From contig CAAAJI010000126.1 in NCBI GenBank assembly GCA_900642245.1, positions 110,850 through 136,172 of the forward strand: 25,323 nucleotides of DNA, in the 5' to 3' direction. Source of the DNA: Fragilaria radians (lineage: Eukaryota; Bacillariophyta; Fragilariophyceae; Fragilariales; Fragilariaceae). Every line of letters begins with the position of its first letter. Within the stretch, counting starts at the first letter, position 1. The notes under the pieces are model-generated. The model saw only the letters and a list, made by a program, of their open reading frames with translations, made no database searches and was not told the origin of the DNA. This document shows, one piece after another, positions 9,618 to 19,486 of this stretch. The translations under genes and the position numbers were made by a program.

Positions 9618-12614
9618 ATGACAGGATTGTCTTTCGATGTTGTTGATCGCCGCAACAACAACAACAACAACAACAACAGGAAGAAGAAAAAGTACCTTCC
9701 ATGTCCTAACCTAGTATTCTCTATTCTATGCATCATCATGAGTATGAATATGAATTGTTGTTGGGGATGGTCAATCACGAATTCGAATATTTTTATACCC
9801 GCCAAATCATCATCATCCACAACATCTGTGACAAATTTGGATTGGAAACGTTTGATACCCACACCGCCTCCAACAACAACAACCATAAACACACAAGATT
9901 ATGGAAGAATTATTGGAGGTGAAGCAGCGGATCCTACATTGTATCCATTCTATACCTTTATAGAAATTGAACGTTTGAACGATGGTAAAACATCTCGTTT
10001 TCAATGTGGTGGGACTTTAATTGCTCCTGATTTTCTCCTTACAGCATCGCATTGCTTTGCGGGTGATGTCGTGGATGTCAAAGCGTATGTCAATAATACA
10101 TCCGCAGCGGCTTTTACAGGATATGAATATCCTGTAAATGTCAAATCATTCATTACTCATCCTGGATTTGAATTATCTACTTATACAAATGATATTGCAA
10201 TTGTACGTTTAAATTCTTTAGTCACAGAAGTAATACCCATACAGATCAATACAGATCCTTCGATACCATCAACATCTACGAATGTTCAAGTTATTGGATT
10301 AGGGTCGACCAATGAAGATCTTCAGGCCACAGGTGCGATGCCCGAAAATTTACAATTTGTAGAGTTACAAGTCATACAGACAGATATCTGTACCGAACAA
10401 TATGCGAATGCACCTACAGACATTCAATTACCGGTACAAGATCAAACACACATCTGTGCAGCAGCGCCTGGAAAGGATGCATGTCAAGGTGATTCGGGTG
10501 GACCGCTCTTTATTATCAAGGAAGACGTTGATACCAATACAAACTCCAATGCGTTACAAGTGGGTATTGTTAGTTTTGGATTAGGATGTGCAAGACCGGT
10601 GAGTTGTAATCTCCATATTTACATTCCAACCCAATTCTCCTTGTTTTTTTCTCAAACCGTATCGAAAAATTACATCATCCTCATCCTCATGTTTTAGGAA
10701 TATTATGGAGTTTATACACGTATATCCCATCATTTGGAATTCATTCGTTCCAATGTATGTGGATCTACGGCTGCATCTCCACTTCCATCATTTTGTGATG
10801 CCACTCCAACAACAACCGTACCCCTTTCCAAATCTCCCACAACCGCCACGGCACCTCTTGCAAATACTCCCACAACCACTGCACCCATCGCCAATGCTCC
10901 CGTCATCAGTGAACCCATCTCCGATGCTCCCGTTACCTACGAACCAATTGCGAATGGTCCGGTCTCTGGTGCTCCCAATACCTACGAACCAATTTCCAAT
11001 GGATCCAACTCTGATGTTCCCATCACCGATGCACCACAATCCACACAACAAGAAACAGATGTACCCATTCTTCCACCCACAACATCATCATCGTCAAGCT
11101 CTCTACCACCGTCAAGCGAGGCCCCTGTCATTGACAGCAAGACTCCTGCACCAATTTCATCGAAGGTGCATTCCAGTAGATCCATACAAATTGCTAGGAC
11201 AGGACAAATTATTGCCACATCGATTCGTAAAGAAGAAACAGATGTTAGATTTGCTATCCAGTCCAATCAAGATTTTACGTTGGGACTACCCTCCGATTTG
11301 AAATCTATGAATGATCTTTCGGTGTCACCGGAAGGTTACCTCTTTGGTCTTTCTGTGGATACTCCTGCTCTTTGTTCGTTTATAATCCTATCTTCAACTC
11401 TCCAACCAATGAGTTGTATCACAGGAGACTGGTCGATGAAACCCTACACGGGAATCAGTGCCGCGGGAGGGTATGTGGTTATATCCGGTGGATCCGGAGG
11501 CATTACGGTAGCGACCTACGATGTATCCACTGGAATTCTGAGTAGCGTCCTGGCTTGTCAGAATTGTAATCTAAAATCTGACGATCCACAAGACGGAATC
11601 ATGTATCCCAATGTCAAGCTCACGATGCAATTCAATAAGGATGATGGCAAGTCAACGGTCATTGCAGCCATGTCTGCGGTTTGGAAGGATGGTACTGTTG
11701 GGACTACATTTTGGGATATTGTCTCCATGCAAGAACTCAATCGAATTATATTGGAATTACCCACCGATGCGACATTAGCCGAATCTCTCAAAACTTTCCT
11801 CTCTAATCTTAGTGTTGCTCCGACAAATTATCCCTTGCAAAGCGATTTTTACTATTGGCCACCCACTAAGACACACTATTTGTATACAGCCTACGGTAAT
11901 GTTCGTATTTATGACGTCGAACAAAAGGGAAATCAAAACAGTATCGGATCAAGTTACGGGTCTTTAAGTCCTCCCTTGAAAGGATTCTTAGCCACATGCT
12001 TAGCCATTGATGAATTCAATAGTGTTATGGTAGTCGGTGGATCCATCCTTGAAGGCCAAAAGAGTGCCATTGCTGTCTATGATATCCTTCCAGAACCCAA
12101 GAATCCGCAGCTACGGTCGGTATCCTCCACACCCATCGACGGTCGGGTACTTTCCGTCGATGCCAATGGTGGTAAAGTAGCCTACGTCACCTCACTAGAT
12201 CCTGCCATTCAACTTTGGGACTCATCGTCCACAAAGATGTCTTCGATTACTCTCCCACCCGTATCAGACCCTTCCTCTTCTACGACAACCGAAGAAAATC
12301 CACGGGGGGGAGGTGCTCCTTCTACTACAACAGAGAACAATAGTACCTCAGCAACAGACGATACATCATCGTCAAACACTACGACATTGGAAACCAACAA
12401 CTCGACGGATCCAACCGGTCTGAATGCTACATCCAATGCCAATGAAACTAGGTCGGAGGGTATCAATTCCACTTCAAATTCATCACCCGCTCCTACAACC
12501 ATATCGACAAGTGATAATTCAAAACCACCAAGTTCGTCATCTTCGATTCACAATCTGTCTAGAGAAGCAACATTCTTGCTTGGAGCATTATCTTTCGTTT
12601 TATTGGTTTGTTGA
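9618..12614 (+). CDS. Secreted trypsin-like protease fused to a propeller-like domain, with GPI-anchor-like C-terminus; one intron
   Basis: Exons are 9618-10598 and 10698-12614 (965 aa). ATG 9618 is the first ATG; the frame upstream has only a TTG. The N-terminus has an Asn run, then a basic patch and a hydrophobic signal region (about residues 28-51). The activation site is R97-IIGG. The peptidase S1 domain (about 98-346) keeps His145 (TASHC), Asp192 (NDIAIVRL) and Ser293 (GDSGGPL). Asp287 sits six residues before the Ser, predicting cleavage after Arg or Lys. Cysteines 120-146, 258-280 and 289-324 fit three classic disulfides. GCARP, then YYGVYTR, spans the splice junction, which confirms it. 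A Pro-Thr linker with EPI-type repeats (about 361-484) follows, then a beta-rich, propeller-like region (about 489-839). A Ser/Thr/Asn stalk with several N-glycosylation sequons (844-944) and a terminal hydrophobic stretch (FLLGALSFVLLVC) finish the protein, as in GPI-anchored proteins. Protease: certain. Propeller and GPI: inference. Confidence 0.9.
9654..9677 (+). repeat. AAC trinucleotide microsatellite (Asn run)
   Basis: Eight consecutive AAC codons encode Asn near the N-terminus of the protease precursor, before the hydrophobic signal region. On the opposite strand it makes a Leu- and Phe-rich frame that is a shadow. Length variation here would probably change only a disordered N-terminal segment. 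Confidence 0.85.
10599..10697 (+). other. Intron of the protease gene (99 nt, phase 0)
   Basis: The donor is GTGAGT after GGATGTGCAAGACCG and the acceptor is TTTTAG before GAATATTATGGAG. Removing it joins GLGCARP to EYYGVYTRIS, the expected S1 protease sequence. The intron length is a multiple of three and the acceptor TAG is itself an in-frame stop. An unspliced message would end the protein at 10697, with about 32 unrelated residues after GCARP. Confidence 0.9.
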
Positions 12615-12991
12615 TAATTGACCTTGACATTCCAATCGAAAGAGTTCTTGTCATTGGGGAGGGGGCTGAAGTTTTGTGTGGCGTAATTATCATCTTTGTT
12701 TACTAAAGCAGTCACATTTTTGCATAATGAATAAAGAATCTAATAGTATTCCAATGATGGCATTTCAAGGAAATGCCGTGCAATCATCCGGGGAAACGTG
12801 GGAAGATCGTGGAAGACAAATTAGTCCATCATAATTATAATTAGTATACAAACCAAGAAAGATGATGAAAATGGATGACATACAAGATAGTTGATTTATT
12901 CGTCAATAATATCAGTGTTGAATAGCATTTTAGTTATTTTCTGTGATGACAGATCAGATATCCCTCTAATTAGGGAGACCATTGTTTTCCG
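12615..12991. other. Intergenic region between convergent genes, with polyadenylation-like signals on both strands
   Basis: The protease gene (stop at 12614, plus) and the ABC transporter gene (stop at 12992, minus) converge across 377 bp. AATAAA occurs on the plus strand at 12730-12735, about 115 bp after the protease stop. It also occurs on the minus strand at 12900-12895, about 92 bp after the transporter stop. Both spacings are reasonable for 3' ends, although AATAAA is a weak guide in diatoms. There is no gene here. Confidence 0.5.
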
Positions 12992-15900
12992 TCACTGTTC
13001 ATTCATTGATGCGGCATTGACTAGGTCTCGGAACAATCCACCCTTCTGCAAAAGATTCGTCGGTGTATCGAATTCCTCCGCTCGTCCATCACTCATTACT
13101 AGAATATAATCCGAGTCTGTAATCGTGTGGATACGATGTGCGACTGTTAGGCAGGTCGCATGGCAAAAGTCATGCCGCATAATTTTTTGAATTCGTTTGT
13201 CCGTTTCGGCATCCACAGCAGCCGTCGCTTCATCCATGATTACAATATTTGATTCACTCAACAGAGCACGAGCAATGACAATAAGTTGACGCTGACCTAC
13301 GGAATAGTCTCCTCCTCCATCTGTAACACGATCCTGCAAAGAGGAAACTTTGCCTCCCATCGAAGACAGACTATTTGACGATCCAAGTTTCTGCTCTTTG
13401 CCATAATACAATCCGACTCGTTGCAAAACATCAATAAGTCTCTCGTCAGTAAATTCGTCAAAGGGGTCCAAATTGGAACGGATAGTTCCCGAGAAAAGGA
13501 CTGGATCCTGAGGAATTACTGCAATCTTGGATCTCAGTTTTGCAAGGCCAACAAGAGAATGGTCGATGCCATCAATGATAATACGCCCGTCACACAATTC
13601 AACTAGCCGGAGTAAAGCGACCATGAGGGTCGATTTTCCAGCACCTGTCCTTCCTACCACACCTACTTTTGCTCCAGCGGGAATATGGATATCAAGTCCC
13701 TTCAAAACCAAATCCAACTCGGGACGATATCGAAGTTTGACACCTGAAAATATAATTTCGCCTCGCTCGGGCCAATGGCAAGCTAGGTTTGAATCTTCTA
13801 ACGTTACACGAGGAGCCTCACTTGGAATACTGCAATACTGTTCAAGTCGTTCTACGGCCACCATGTTCGCTTCAAAGTCACTTGCCATCCGCACACTCCA
13901 ATTCAATGACTGTGTAACACTCAGGGAATATGATATAGCCAAACCAGCAAGTCCCGCAAAGACTTCATTACCGCCGTTTATGGAATGTTGCCAAACACAG
14001 GCAAGACATGTAAATGTAATGATCATAGTCCCAACCATCTCCAAGCGAATTCCCAACCAAGACTGTGCTGCTGAAATGAGGTAGTATGCATGCTGCTGAC
14101 GATCCAGCATTTCACATAGTTTTTCGGAAAATGATGACTGCGCGCCAAAGGCACGAATTGTAGTAACGCCATCCAAGGTTTCGCCCAACAGGGCATATAT
14201 TGGGCTTCGACCAATTGAATCTAGCCGTTTCAACTCTCGATATGTCGATGTGAAGTAATTCTGTTGTATCGTATAATACGCAATGATAGGGATTAAGCAG
14301 ACCGTGAAGATTGGAGTAACGAACGATATGACAATCACAGTGCTCAGTATTGTGAAAAGTGTCATGATGTAGCTTCGAACTGTCTCAATGAGAGTGGAAT
14401 CAACTGTATTCATATCACCACTAAATCGATTGATGATTCTCCCAATCGGAGTCGTATCGAAAAATGACATGGGTGCATGAAGTACTGCAGATAAAAGGCG
14501 GACAAACATTTGTCGAGATGCACGAAGGCTACAGATGTACAACAGAATAAGTCGTAAAAAGTTGGCAAGGGCTGCTGCCAAATTTAGACCTGCAAAAATT
14601 CCTAGGAACATAATTTGATTAGCATCCGATCCGTGAGCAGACCCTATTTTAAAGAATCATTGGTAAGGAAAAGAAAGAGTGTTAGAAGTTCTTCATGGTT
14701 TTCAACCATAATGAAGGAATAACAAAAGATGAAATGGGAAGTCAACCATGAAAGAGGGCTACGAACATCAAAAATCACTTACAATAGGTTAACCACCACT
14801 TGGATGACACATTCACGCATTCCACCATGGCAAATACAATGAGAATGATGACTGGGATCCAAATTCCTCCAGCAGCCTTACTCCAAGAGAGATAGGTTTG
14901 AGCACTGACTTTGCCGACAACACGCTCCTTCGATTCATTCGTCATGAGTTCTCCTACCTCCTTAATGTTGTTACCTTTGGCATGAGGCTTTGTTTCGTTG
15001 TGGCCTTCCGCAGTCGCATTAGAGAGTGTCTCGTTTATCTTGAAACTTTGAATAGCCGACTTGCGAAGACTTGAATTATTCCTATTGTTGTTGATGGTGC
15101 TGTCGTTATTTACATCAACTTCATCATTTTCACTGCCTAGCGACAACAATGAGTTACTTGACATCGACGTCACGATGGCGTCTCCAACTGCGGAAGATGT
15201 CATGACCCCCGATTCGTTCATAACATCCAGATACTGAGAAAACAAAGAATTGGGAGTATTCGAGAGTTCCGCATAGGTACCCTGTTCCCAAATACGTCCA
15301 TCTTGAAGAACCACAATCTTATCAACCATGGGATGATTCAAGTATTGGAGAGCATTGGTTACCAGAATAACCGATTTTTTCGGTGCTCCTGGATGACGGG
15401 GCAACAAGAGTTGTTCAATGATACATTTTTGGAATAGGTGCTTACCCACGTGAGCGTCTACTGCCGCCAAGGGATCATCCAATAAGGCAATATCCGCTTG
15501 GCGATACACAGTCCTAGCGAGAGCAACCCGAGCCTTTTGTCCGCCAGATAAGGTGATTCCCTTTCATGTAGGTAATCAAGAAAGTATACATATGTGGATG
15601 CAAACATTTTCGAAATGAGGGTGAATCTAGCTTGTTAGAGTTGAAACATGATGTGCTGTACAACGGCGAAGGATCACCTTTCATACGTACCTTTTCTCCA
15701 ATTTCGGTATCCTCCCCCGCAGGTAGGGATTGTAAATCGTGGGTAAGGGCACACGAAGCAATCGATGCTTGGTACAAGTCTTCATCAACAACATGGGAAG
15801 CAGATTTACCAGGCTGGAATAAAATGTTGTTTCGTAGAGTATCGTTTAGAATAAAGGGAGATTGTGCCATGTAGGATATTGTCCCCTTGACTATCCTGGT

Positions 15901-17859
15901 TCCAATACCGATCGGTAGAAGTTCTCCTAGAATTGCCTGTAGTAAGGTTGATTTTCCAGCCCCTACTCCTCCCACAATCGCAATCATCTCACCGCGATGA
16001 CAATCCAAGTTTATACGGGAAAGATGAAACGGAAGACCAGTGTCATATGTCGGAAGCGATGGAGATGACGACGACTTGTCAATATTCCAAATGTCATTGT
16101 TTGAACTTGACGCTTGACCAAAATCTTGTTGGGATGATGGTTGTTGTTGTTTTTCCCACAGTGATAATTTTTCTTCCACTTCCTTTAACTGCAAACGTAA
16201 AAGTCGAATTTCCCATTGTTCATCAGGTTTATCACTTGTGGTTGTCGTTGTGGTACGAGAGAGATCGTAAACAAAGGTTGCGTTCTGGAATCGTATTCCT
16301 ACAGAATTTTCAAAATCCTTGTTGGCGTTTTGAGATGATGATGATGATGACGAATCATCCTGTGTAGTAAGGAGTAAGAATCGTTGAATCCGTTGAAGAG
16401 ATATTTTGGCTTCGACAATCCTTTGAATAATTTGTGGCAAAACAAATAGGGGGAACCGTAGCAAATCCAAGAGTGCTAGAGTCGTCAAGGCTGATGATAC
16501 CTCCATTCGTTTCTTGGAAATGATGACGTATGATCCAAACGTAGCGACTGCCACAGCAAGTGGCGTCGTGGACCATATTAAGACGCTGATGGCTTGTATT
16601 TGTAAATAGTTCCATAATTCGTTTAATTCGTCATTCCGGAGTCGCTTTAGTCTTTGTTCGTAAGGTTCCTCCCAAGCCTGAAGTTTAATAATCTTGATAG
16701 AATTCAAAAGTTCGGTATTGAGTTGAGTACGTGCATCCTTAGCTTTCAAGAGTCTGGCTTGTACGGATCCAAGTTTTTGAGCGATGCATTTGGTAAGAGG
16801 CATGAGCAAAAGCATGAGTATAACCCCACCCATGGAAGCCTTCAGTCCCACTTGTTGAGATATGAAGTAAAGTGCCAATCCGATTTGTAGAAGGGAATAC
16901 CAAATGGCATGTAGGTAAGTGGTAAGATCTTGCATTCGTTGTGCATCAATGGAAATGAGATTTATGATTTCTCCTGTTGAGAATTGTTCCGAATGTTGTG
17001 AGGTAGTACTATGATTGTTGGTAGTAGTGGATGGTGACGATGTGTAGGACATTCCTCCTTTTTTATGTCGTAGGGCAGCTTGGTAGATGAGTTGTATTAA
17101 ACCCGTCCGACATTGTAATCCAGTAATATAACATTGAAAGAAGTAATGTCGTAAACAAAATGTCATGATGATTTGTGACACTGCCAAAGTGACAGTCCAA
17201 AAAATACCCTCGGATAGCGGGGCAGATTCCGTCCGAACAAAATGAATCATTTTTTGCAAGACATGTGGTCCAACAAAGAGACCTAAATCATGAATTAGTT
17301 TATACCCTCCCGCACAAATAAAGTCTTTTCCAAAGGAATGAAATAATGCCATGGAAATCGAGGATGATGATGAAAAAGGTGATGTATTCCAATAAGGAAG
17401 AAATATATGAGTGATATGATGTGTCGTATATTGTTGAGGAAACGGTATGACTTGTTGTAAATGAGAAAATTCCAACGATTCATTTTGAGAGAGAAGTTTG
17501 GAACCCAATGTTAAAATTGGAACAAACCAATCAAACACCAAATATGACCAACAGGTAGTTATATGAACTTGATTTTTTGGCTGCATATTTTTATACGACA
17601 AGGGAATCAATGGAATATGTTCTTCCTTCATGATTGTTGTTGTTGCTTGGTCATGTCTGTACTTGTTGTTATTGTTGTCATTGTTCTTGTTGTCATTGTC
17701 ATTACTATTGTTGTTGTCATTGCTATCCTTGTCAATTTTCGATGGATCGGATGATGAATGCTGAGTTATTGTAGCACCATAATGTGTTACAACCGATTGT
17801 TTGGATACGAAAGATGAGGATGCTTTCGTGGAAACGGAAATGGAATTTGGTCCTTCCAT
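12992..17859 (-). CDS. ABC transporter, subfamily C (MRP type), full length, three exons
   Basis: Exons on the minus strand are 17859-15691, 15560-14783 and 14643-12992, giving 1532 aa. An in-frame ATG at 18081 would add 74 residues. It is an export pump with two membrane domains and two nucleotide-binding domains (NBDs), usually for glutathione, glucuronide or sulfate conjugates across plasma or vacuolar membrane. After an Asn/Asp-rich N-terminus, membrane domain 1 covers about residues 160-480. NBD1 has Walker A GGVGAGKST (Lys636), Q-loop AQSPF (Gln666), signature LSGGQ (727-731, across the first splice) and Walker B ALLDD (751-752). Membrane domain 2 (about 960-1240) includes PIGRIINRFSGDM. 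NBD2 has GRTGAGKST (Lys1319), signature YSVGQ, MDEATAAVD (Glu1454) and AHRIH (His1485). NBD1 has Asp for the catalytic Glu and Asn for the switch His (LVTNALQYL), the usual asymmetry of ABCC proteins. Substrate is unknown. It converges with the protease gene and diverges from the sulfotransferase-like gene. Confidence 0.93.
14644..14782 (-). other. Second intron of the ABC transporter gene (139 nt)
   Basis: On the minus strand the donor GTAAGT (14782-14777) follows ACCTATT and the acceptor AAAATAG precedes GGTCTGCTC (14643). Splicing restores a Trp codon split after its first base. It gives SSKWWLTYW joined to SAHGSDANQ, the conserved ABCC stretch at the start of the second membrane domain. 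Without removal the frame ends at a TGA just after the donor. Confidence 0.9.
15561..15690 (-). other. First intron of the ABC transporter gene (130 nt)
   Basis: On the minus strand the donor GTACGT (15690-15685) follows GGAGAAAAG and the acceptor ATGAAAG precedes GGAATCACC (15560). Removal joins TEIGEK to GITLSGGQKARVALA, the ABCC NBD1 signature region. The intron therefore sits directly before the signature motif. It is phase 0, and retention would truncate the protein before the LSGGQ motif. Confidence 0.92.
17626..17760 (-). repeat. Asn/Asp-coding low-complexity tract in the transporter N-terminus
   Basis: Repeated AAC, AAT and GAC codons on the minus strand (GTT, ATT and GTC on plus) encode an Asn- and Asp-rich stretch before the first membrane domain. 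It is a probable disordered segment and microsatellite-like at DNA level. The mirrored plus-strand frame (17563-17754), a run of Val and Ile, is a shadow and not a membrane protein. Confidence 0.7.
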
Positions 17860-18079
17860 GCCAATGAAATATAGTGAAAGAGTAATAAAAGAGGTGCCGC
17901 GAGAAAGCATTCCATTCCTTGTAATGACGTATACAAGTACGAGTACGAATCCGAATCTGTGTCTACTATACAGTACAAATCTGCACCTCACAATTCCAAC
18001 AAACCACCAAAAAGATCTTTCGGGATCTTTGGTATCATCGGACTCTATCTGCACCAATTCCGTCATCCCTATTCCATCC
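17860..18079. promoter_or_regulatory. Short divergent intergenic region between transporter and sulfotransferase-like gene
   Basis: With starts at 17859 (minus) and 18080 (plus), the two genes diverge across only 220 bp, which must hold both promoters or overlapping 5' UTRs. Both strands remain open across it. The minus frame extends to ATG 18081 and the plus frame back to 17801, though there it begins with a non-ATG codon. The two possible ATGs at 18079-18082 overlap in one CATG. No clear TATA box is seen. Which starts are used is open. Confidence 0.5.
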
Positions 18080-19486
18080 ATGCCTCACAATAGTACTATT
18101 CGTAAGCGTAAACAACAATCTCGAAAGCTCAAGAATGATGACCCTTTGACAACAACATCGAATACGACGAAAGATACGAAACAAGCCGCCACTCCCAGTA
18201 CAACTACGACTACCAACACTACAGCCACTACTACTACTACTACTACTACTACGACAGAAATGGAAAGTTTATGGAAAACATTCACATCTCATCCACTGGT
18301 TCGAGTGGCACCCTTGATTGTCATTCCCTTCCTTTGTTATCAATTATATATACGATTATCCCTACAACAACAATCACCAGCATTTTTCTTTCGTCCGTCT
18401 GTCACAATTACGCAAGATCGTCAGCTCTTGATCGTCGGAACATGGGGTTCCGGTTTGCAAACGACGACGTGGCATCTCGCATCTCAATTTTCCAACAATG
18501 GAAACTCACTCGAACTTGGATGGCAAATTTCAGATGCACAGTGGAGCTTTGTTCGAGATGGAACTGTTAGTAGTTCACTGCATCTACTACGATTTCTAGA
18601 TCCTTCCCAGACAATGTCACCCAATCGATGGGAACGAATGGCACAACTTTGTATCCAGGGTATGGCACAAAAACAAACAGACAAAACGAAAGCTAAATAC
18701 AGTTTTGGATTTCATCCCAAATACCATCGATCCAACGTTACCTGTAGTCGATGGGCATCGTGGGATCGGTGCTGGGCTCGTGAATGTATGCAATTATTGG
18801 ACAAAGAATGGGGTTGTGCGCTAACCACTAAAGCGGAGCCTGTTCCTGGAATTGATAATCTACAATCCGTACAGAAACGTCGTACTTGTCAAACACCCTT
18901 TCGGACTGTCCTACATCAAGTCCTACATCCGTTACGAACTGTTGAATCTCTGGTATCACAATTTTGTGTCGGTGGTCTACAGGGAGATGTACATACTTCC
19001 TTTCATCACTTTGTTGCTCCCTTTTTACAATCCCTCCAACCTAGCGACTCCTGTTTGGAACACATGACCAAATATGTTTTAGAAGTTACATTGGCACTCC
19101 TCGAAGCACGCCGTCAGAATATTATCCATGGGTTCTACCGAGCAGAAACGACGTCTCCATGTGATGTTGTCAAGATGGCAGGATTCACAGATCCCGATAG
19201 GATTCCAGTCTATCCCCCTCATTTAGAAACTATATCCAATATTTGTCAGCAACCTTTTCATGAGGCTCATTCTCTCTTGTCTCCACCACCATCCACCACT
19301 ACTTCATCTAACGAAGACTCAGATACGGATAGGATTCAACTCACTTGGAATGACCTACGTGGTGGTATGCATCGTAGTAATCGAACGGATAATCATCTCA
19401 TGGAAGCATTGATGGGACTCACTGTGGAATTGGGTTATACCATCAGCTCATCAGATTCATCCTTTGATGTCAAGAACGAATTTTGA
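18080..19486 (+). CDS. Sulfotransferase-like type II membrane protein (putative)
   Basis: The chosen start is ATG 18080; a second, at 18260, opens MESLWKTFTS. The protein has 468 aa. A basic, polar N-terminus with a long Thr run (about residues 41-59) is followed by one hydrophobic segment (about 74-92, VRVAPLIVIPFLCYQLYI). That gives a short cytosolic tail and a lumenal catalytic part, as in Golgi enzymes. The segment RQLLIVGTWGSGLQTTTWHL (114-133) resembles the 5'-phosphosulfate-binding loop of sulfotransferases. VLHPLRTVESLV (281-292) resembles the 3'-phosphate-binding motif with its Arg and Ser (Arg286, Ser290). GFYRAETT (351-358) resembles the YRxE stretch seen in related proteins. Many cysteines and an NRT sequon near the C-terminus fit a lumenal location. 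The loop lacks the usual Lys or Arg-Ser-Gly form, so catalytic activity is not assured. Transfer of sulfate from PAPS to a glycan or small molecule is an inference. AATAAA at 19502-19507 may be its polyadenylation signal. Confidence 0.65.
   Translation: MPHNSTIRKRKQQSRKLKNDDPLTTTSNTTKDTKQAATPSTTTTTNTTATTTTTTTTTTEMESLWKTFTSHPLVRVAPLIVIPFLCYQLYIRLSLQQQSPAFFFRPSVTITQDRQLLIVGTWGSGLQTTTWHLASQFSNNGNSLELGWQISDAQWSFVRDGTVSSSLHLLRFLDPSQTMSPNRWERMAQLCIQGMAQKQTDKTKAKYSFGFHPKYHRSNVTCSRWASWDRCWARECMQLLDKEWGCALTTKAEPVPGIDNLQSVQKRRTCQTPFRTVLHQVLHPLRTVESLVSQFCVGGLQGDVHTSFHHFVAPFLQSLQPSDSCLEHMTKYVLEVTLALLEARRQNIIHGFYRAETTSPCDVVKMAGFTDPDRIPVYPPHLETISNICQQPFHEAHSLLSPPPSTTTSSNEDSDTDRIQLTWNDLRGGMHRSNRTDNHLMEALMGLTVELGYTISSSDSSFDVKNEF
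18216..18255 (+). repeat. ACT/ACC trinucleotide tract (poly-Thr)
   Basis: A run of mostly ACT codons encodes consecutive Thr residues just before the membrane segment of the sulfotransferase-like protein. On the opposite strand the same tract gives a Val-rich frame (18085-18285) that is a shadow. A Thr-rich juxtamembrane stretch could be O-glycosylated if lumenal, but the predicted topology puts it on the cytosolic side. Confidence 0.75.

Noticed and set aside
9503..9892. 129-aa minus-strand frame with long Phe and Leu runs
   Set aside because: It is antisense to the protease N-terminus. The runs are the mirror image of the AAC repeat and Lys codons, and there is no independent gene evidence.
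10705..11301. 198-aa plus-strand frame, plus minus-strand frames of 62-97 aa, over the Pro-Thr linker
   Set aside because: Shadows of the repetitive Pro-Thr coding sequence. The +3 frame spliced to exon 1 explains the DNA fully.
13527..14084. 185-aa plus-strand frame inside the transporter
   Set aside because: It is antisense to NBD2 and membrane domain 2, which have intact conserved motifs. No domain is seen in the plus frame.
15933..16367. 144-aa plus-strand frame inside the transporter
   Set aside because: It is antisense to NBD1, including Walker A. The His- and Val-rich composition comes from the opposite-strand codons.
17801..18079. N-terminal extension of the sulfotransferase-like protein back to 17801
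   Set aside because: The frame begins with TTG and runs antisense to the transporter's start region. ATG 18080, or one further downstream, is the simpler start, although in-frame ATGs inside the extension are not excluded.
17563..18285. Val/Ile-rich frames that look like membrane segments (17563-17754 plus, 18085-18285 minus)
   Set aside because: They are read-outs of trinucleotide repeats encoding Asn and Thr runs on the other strand.
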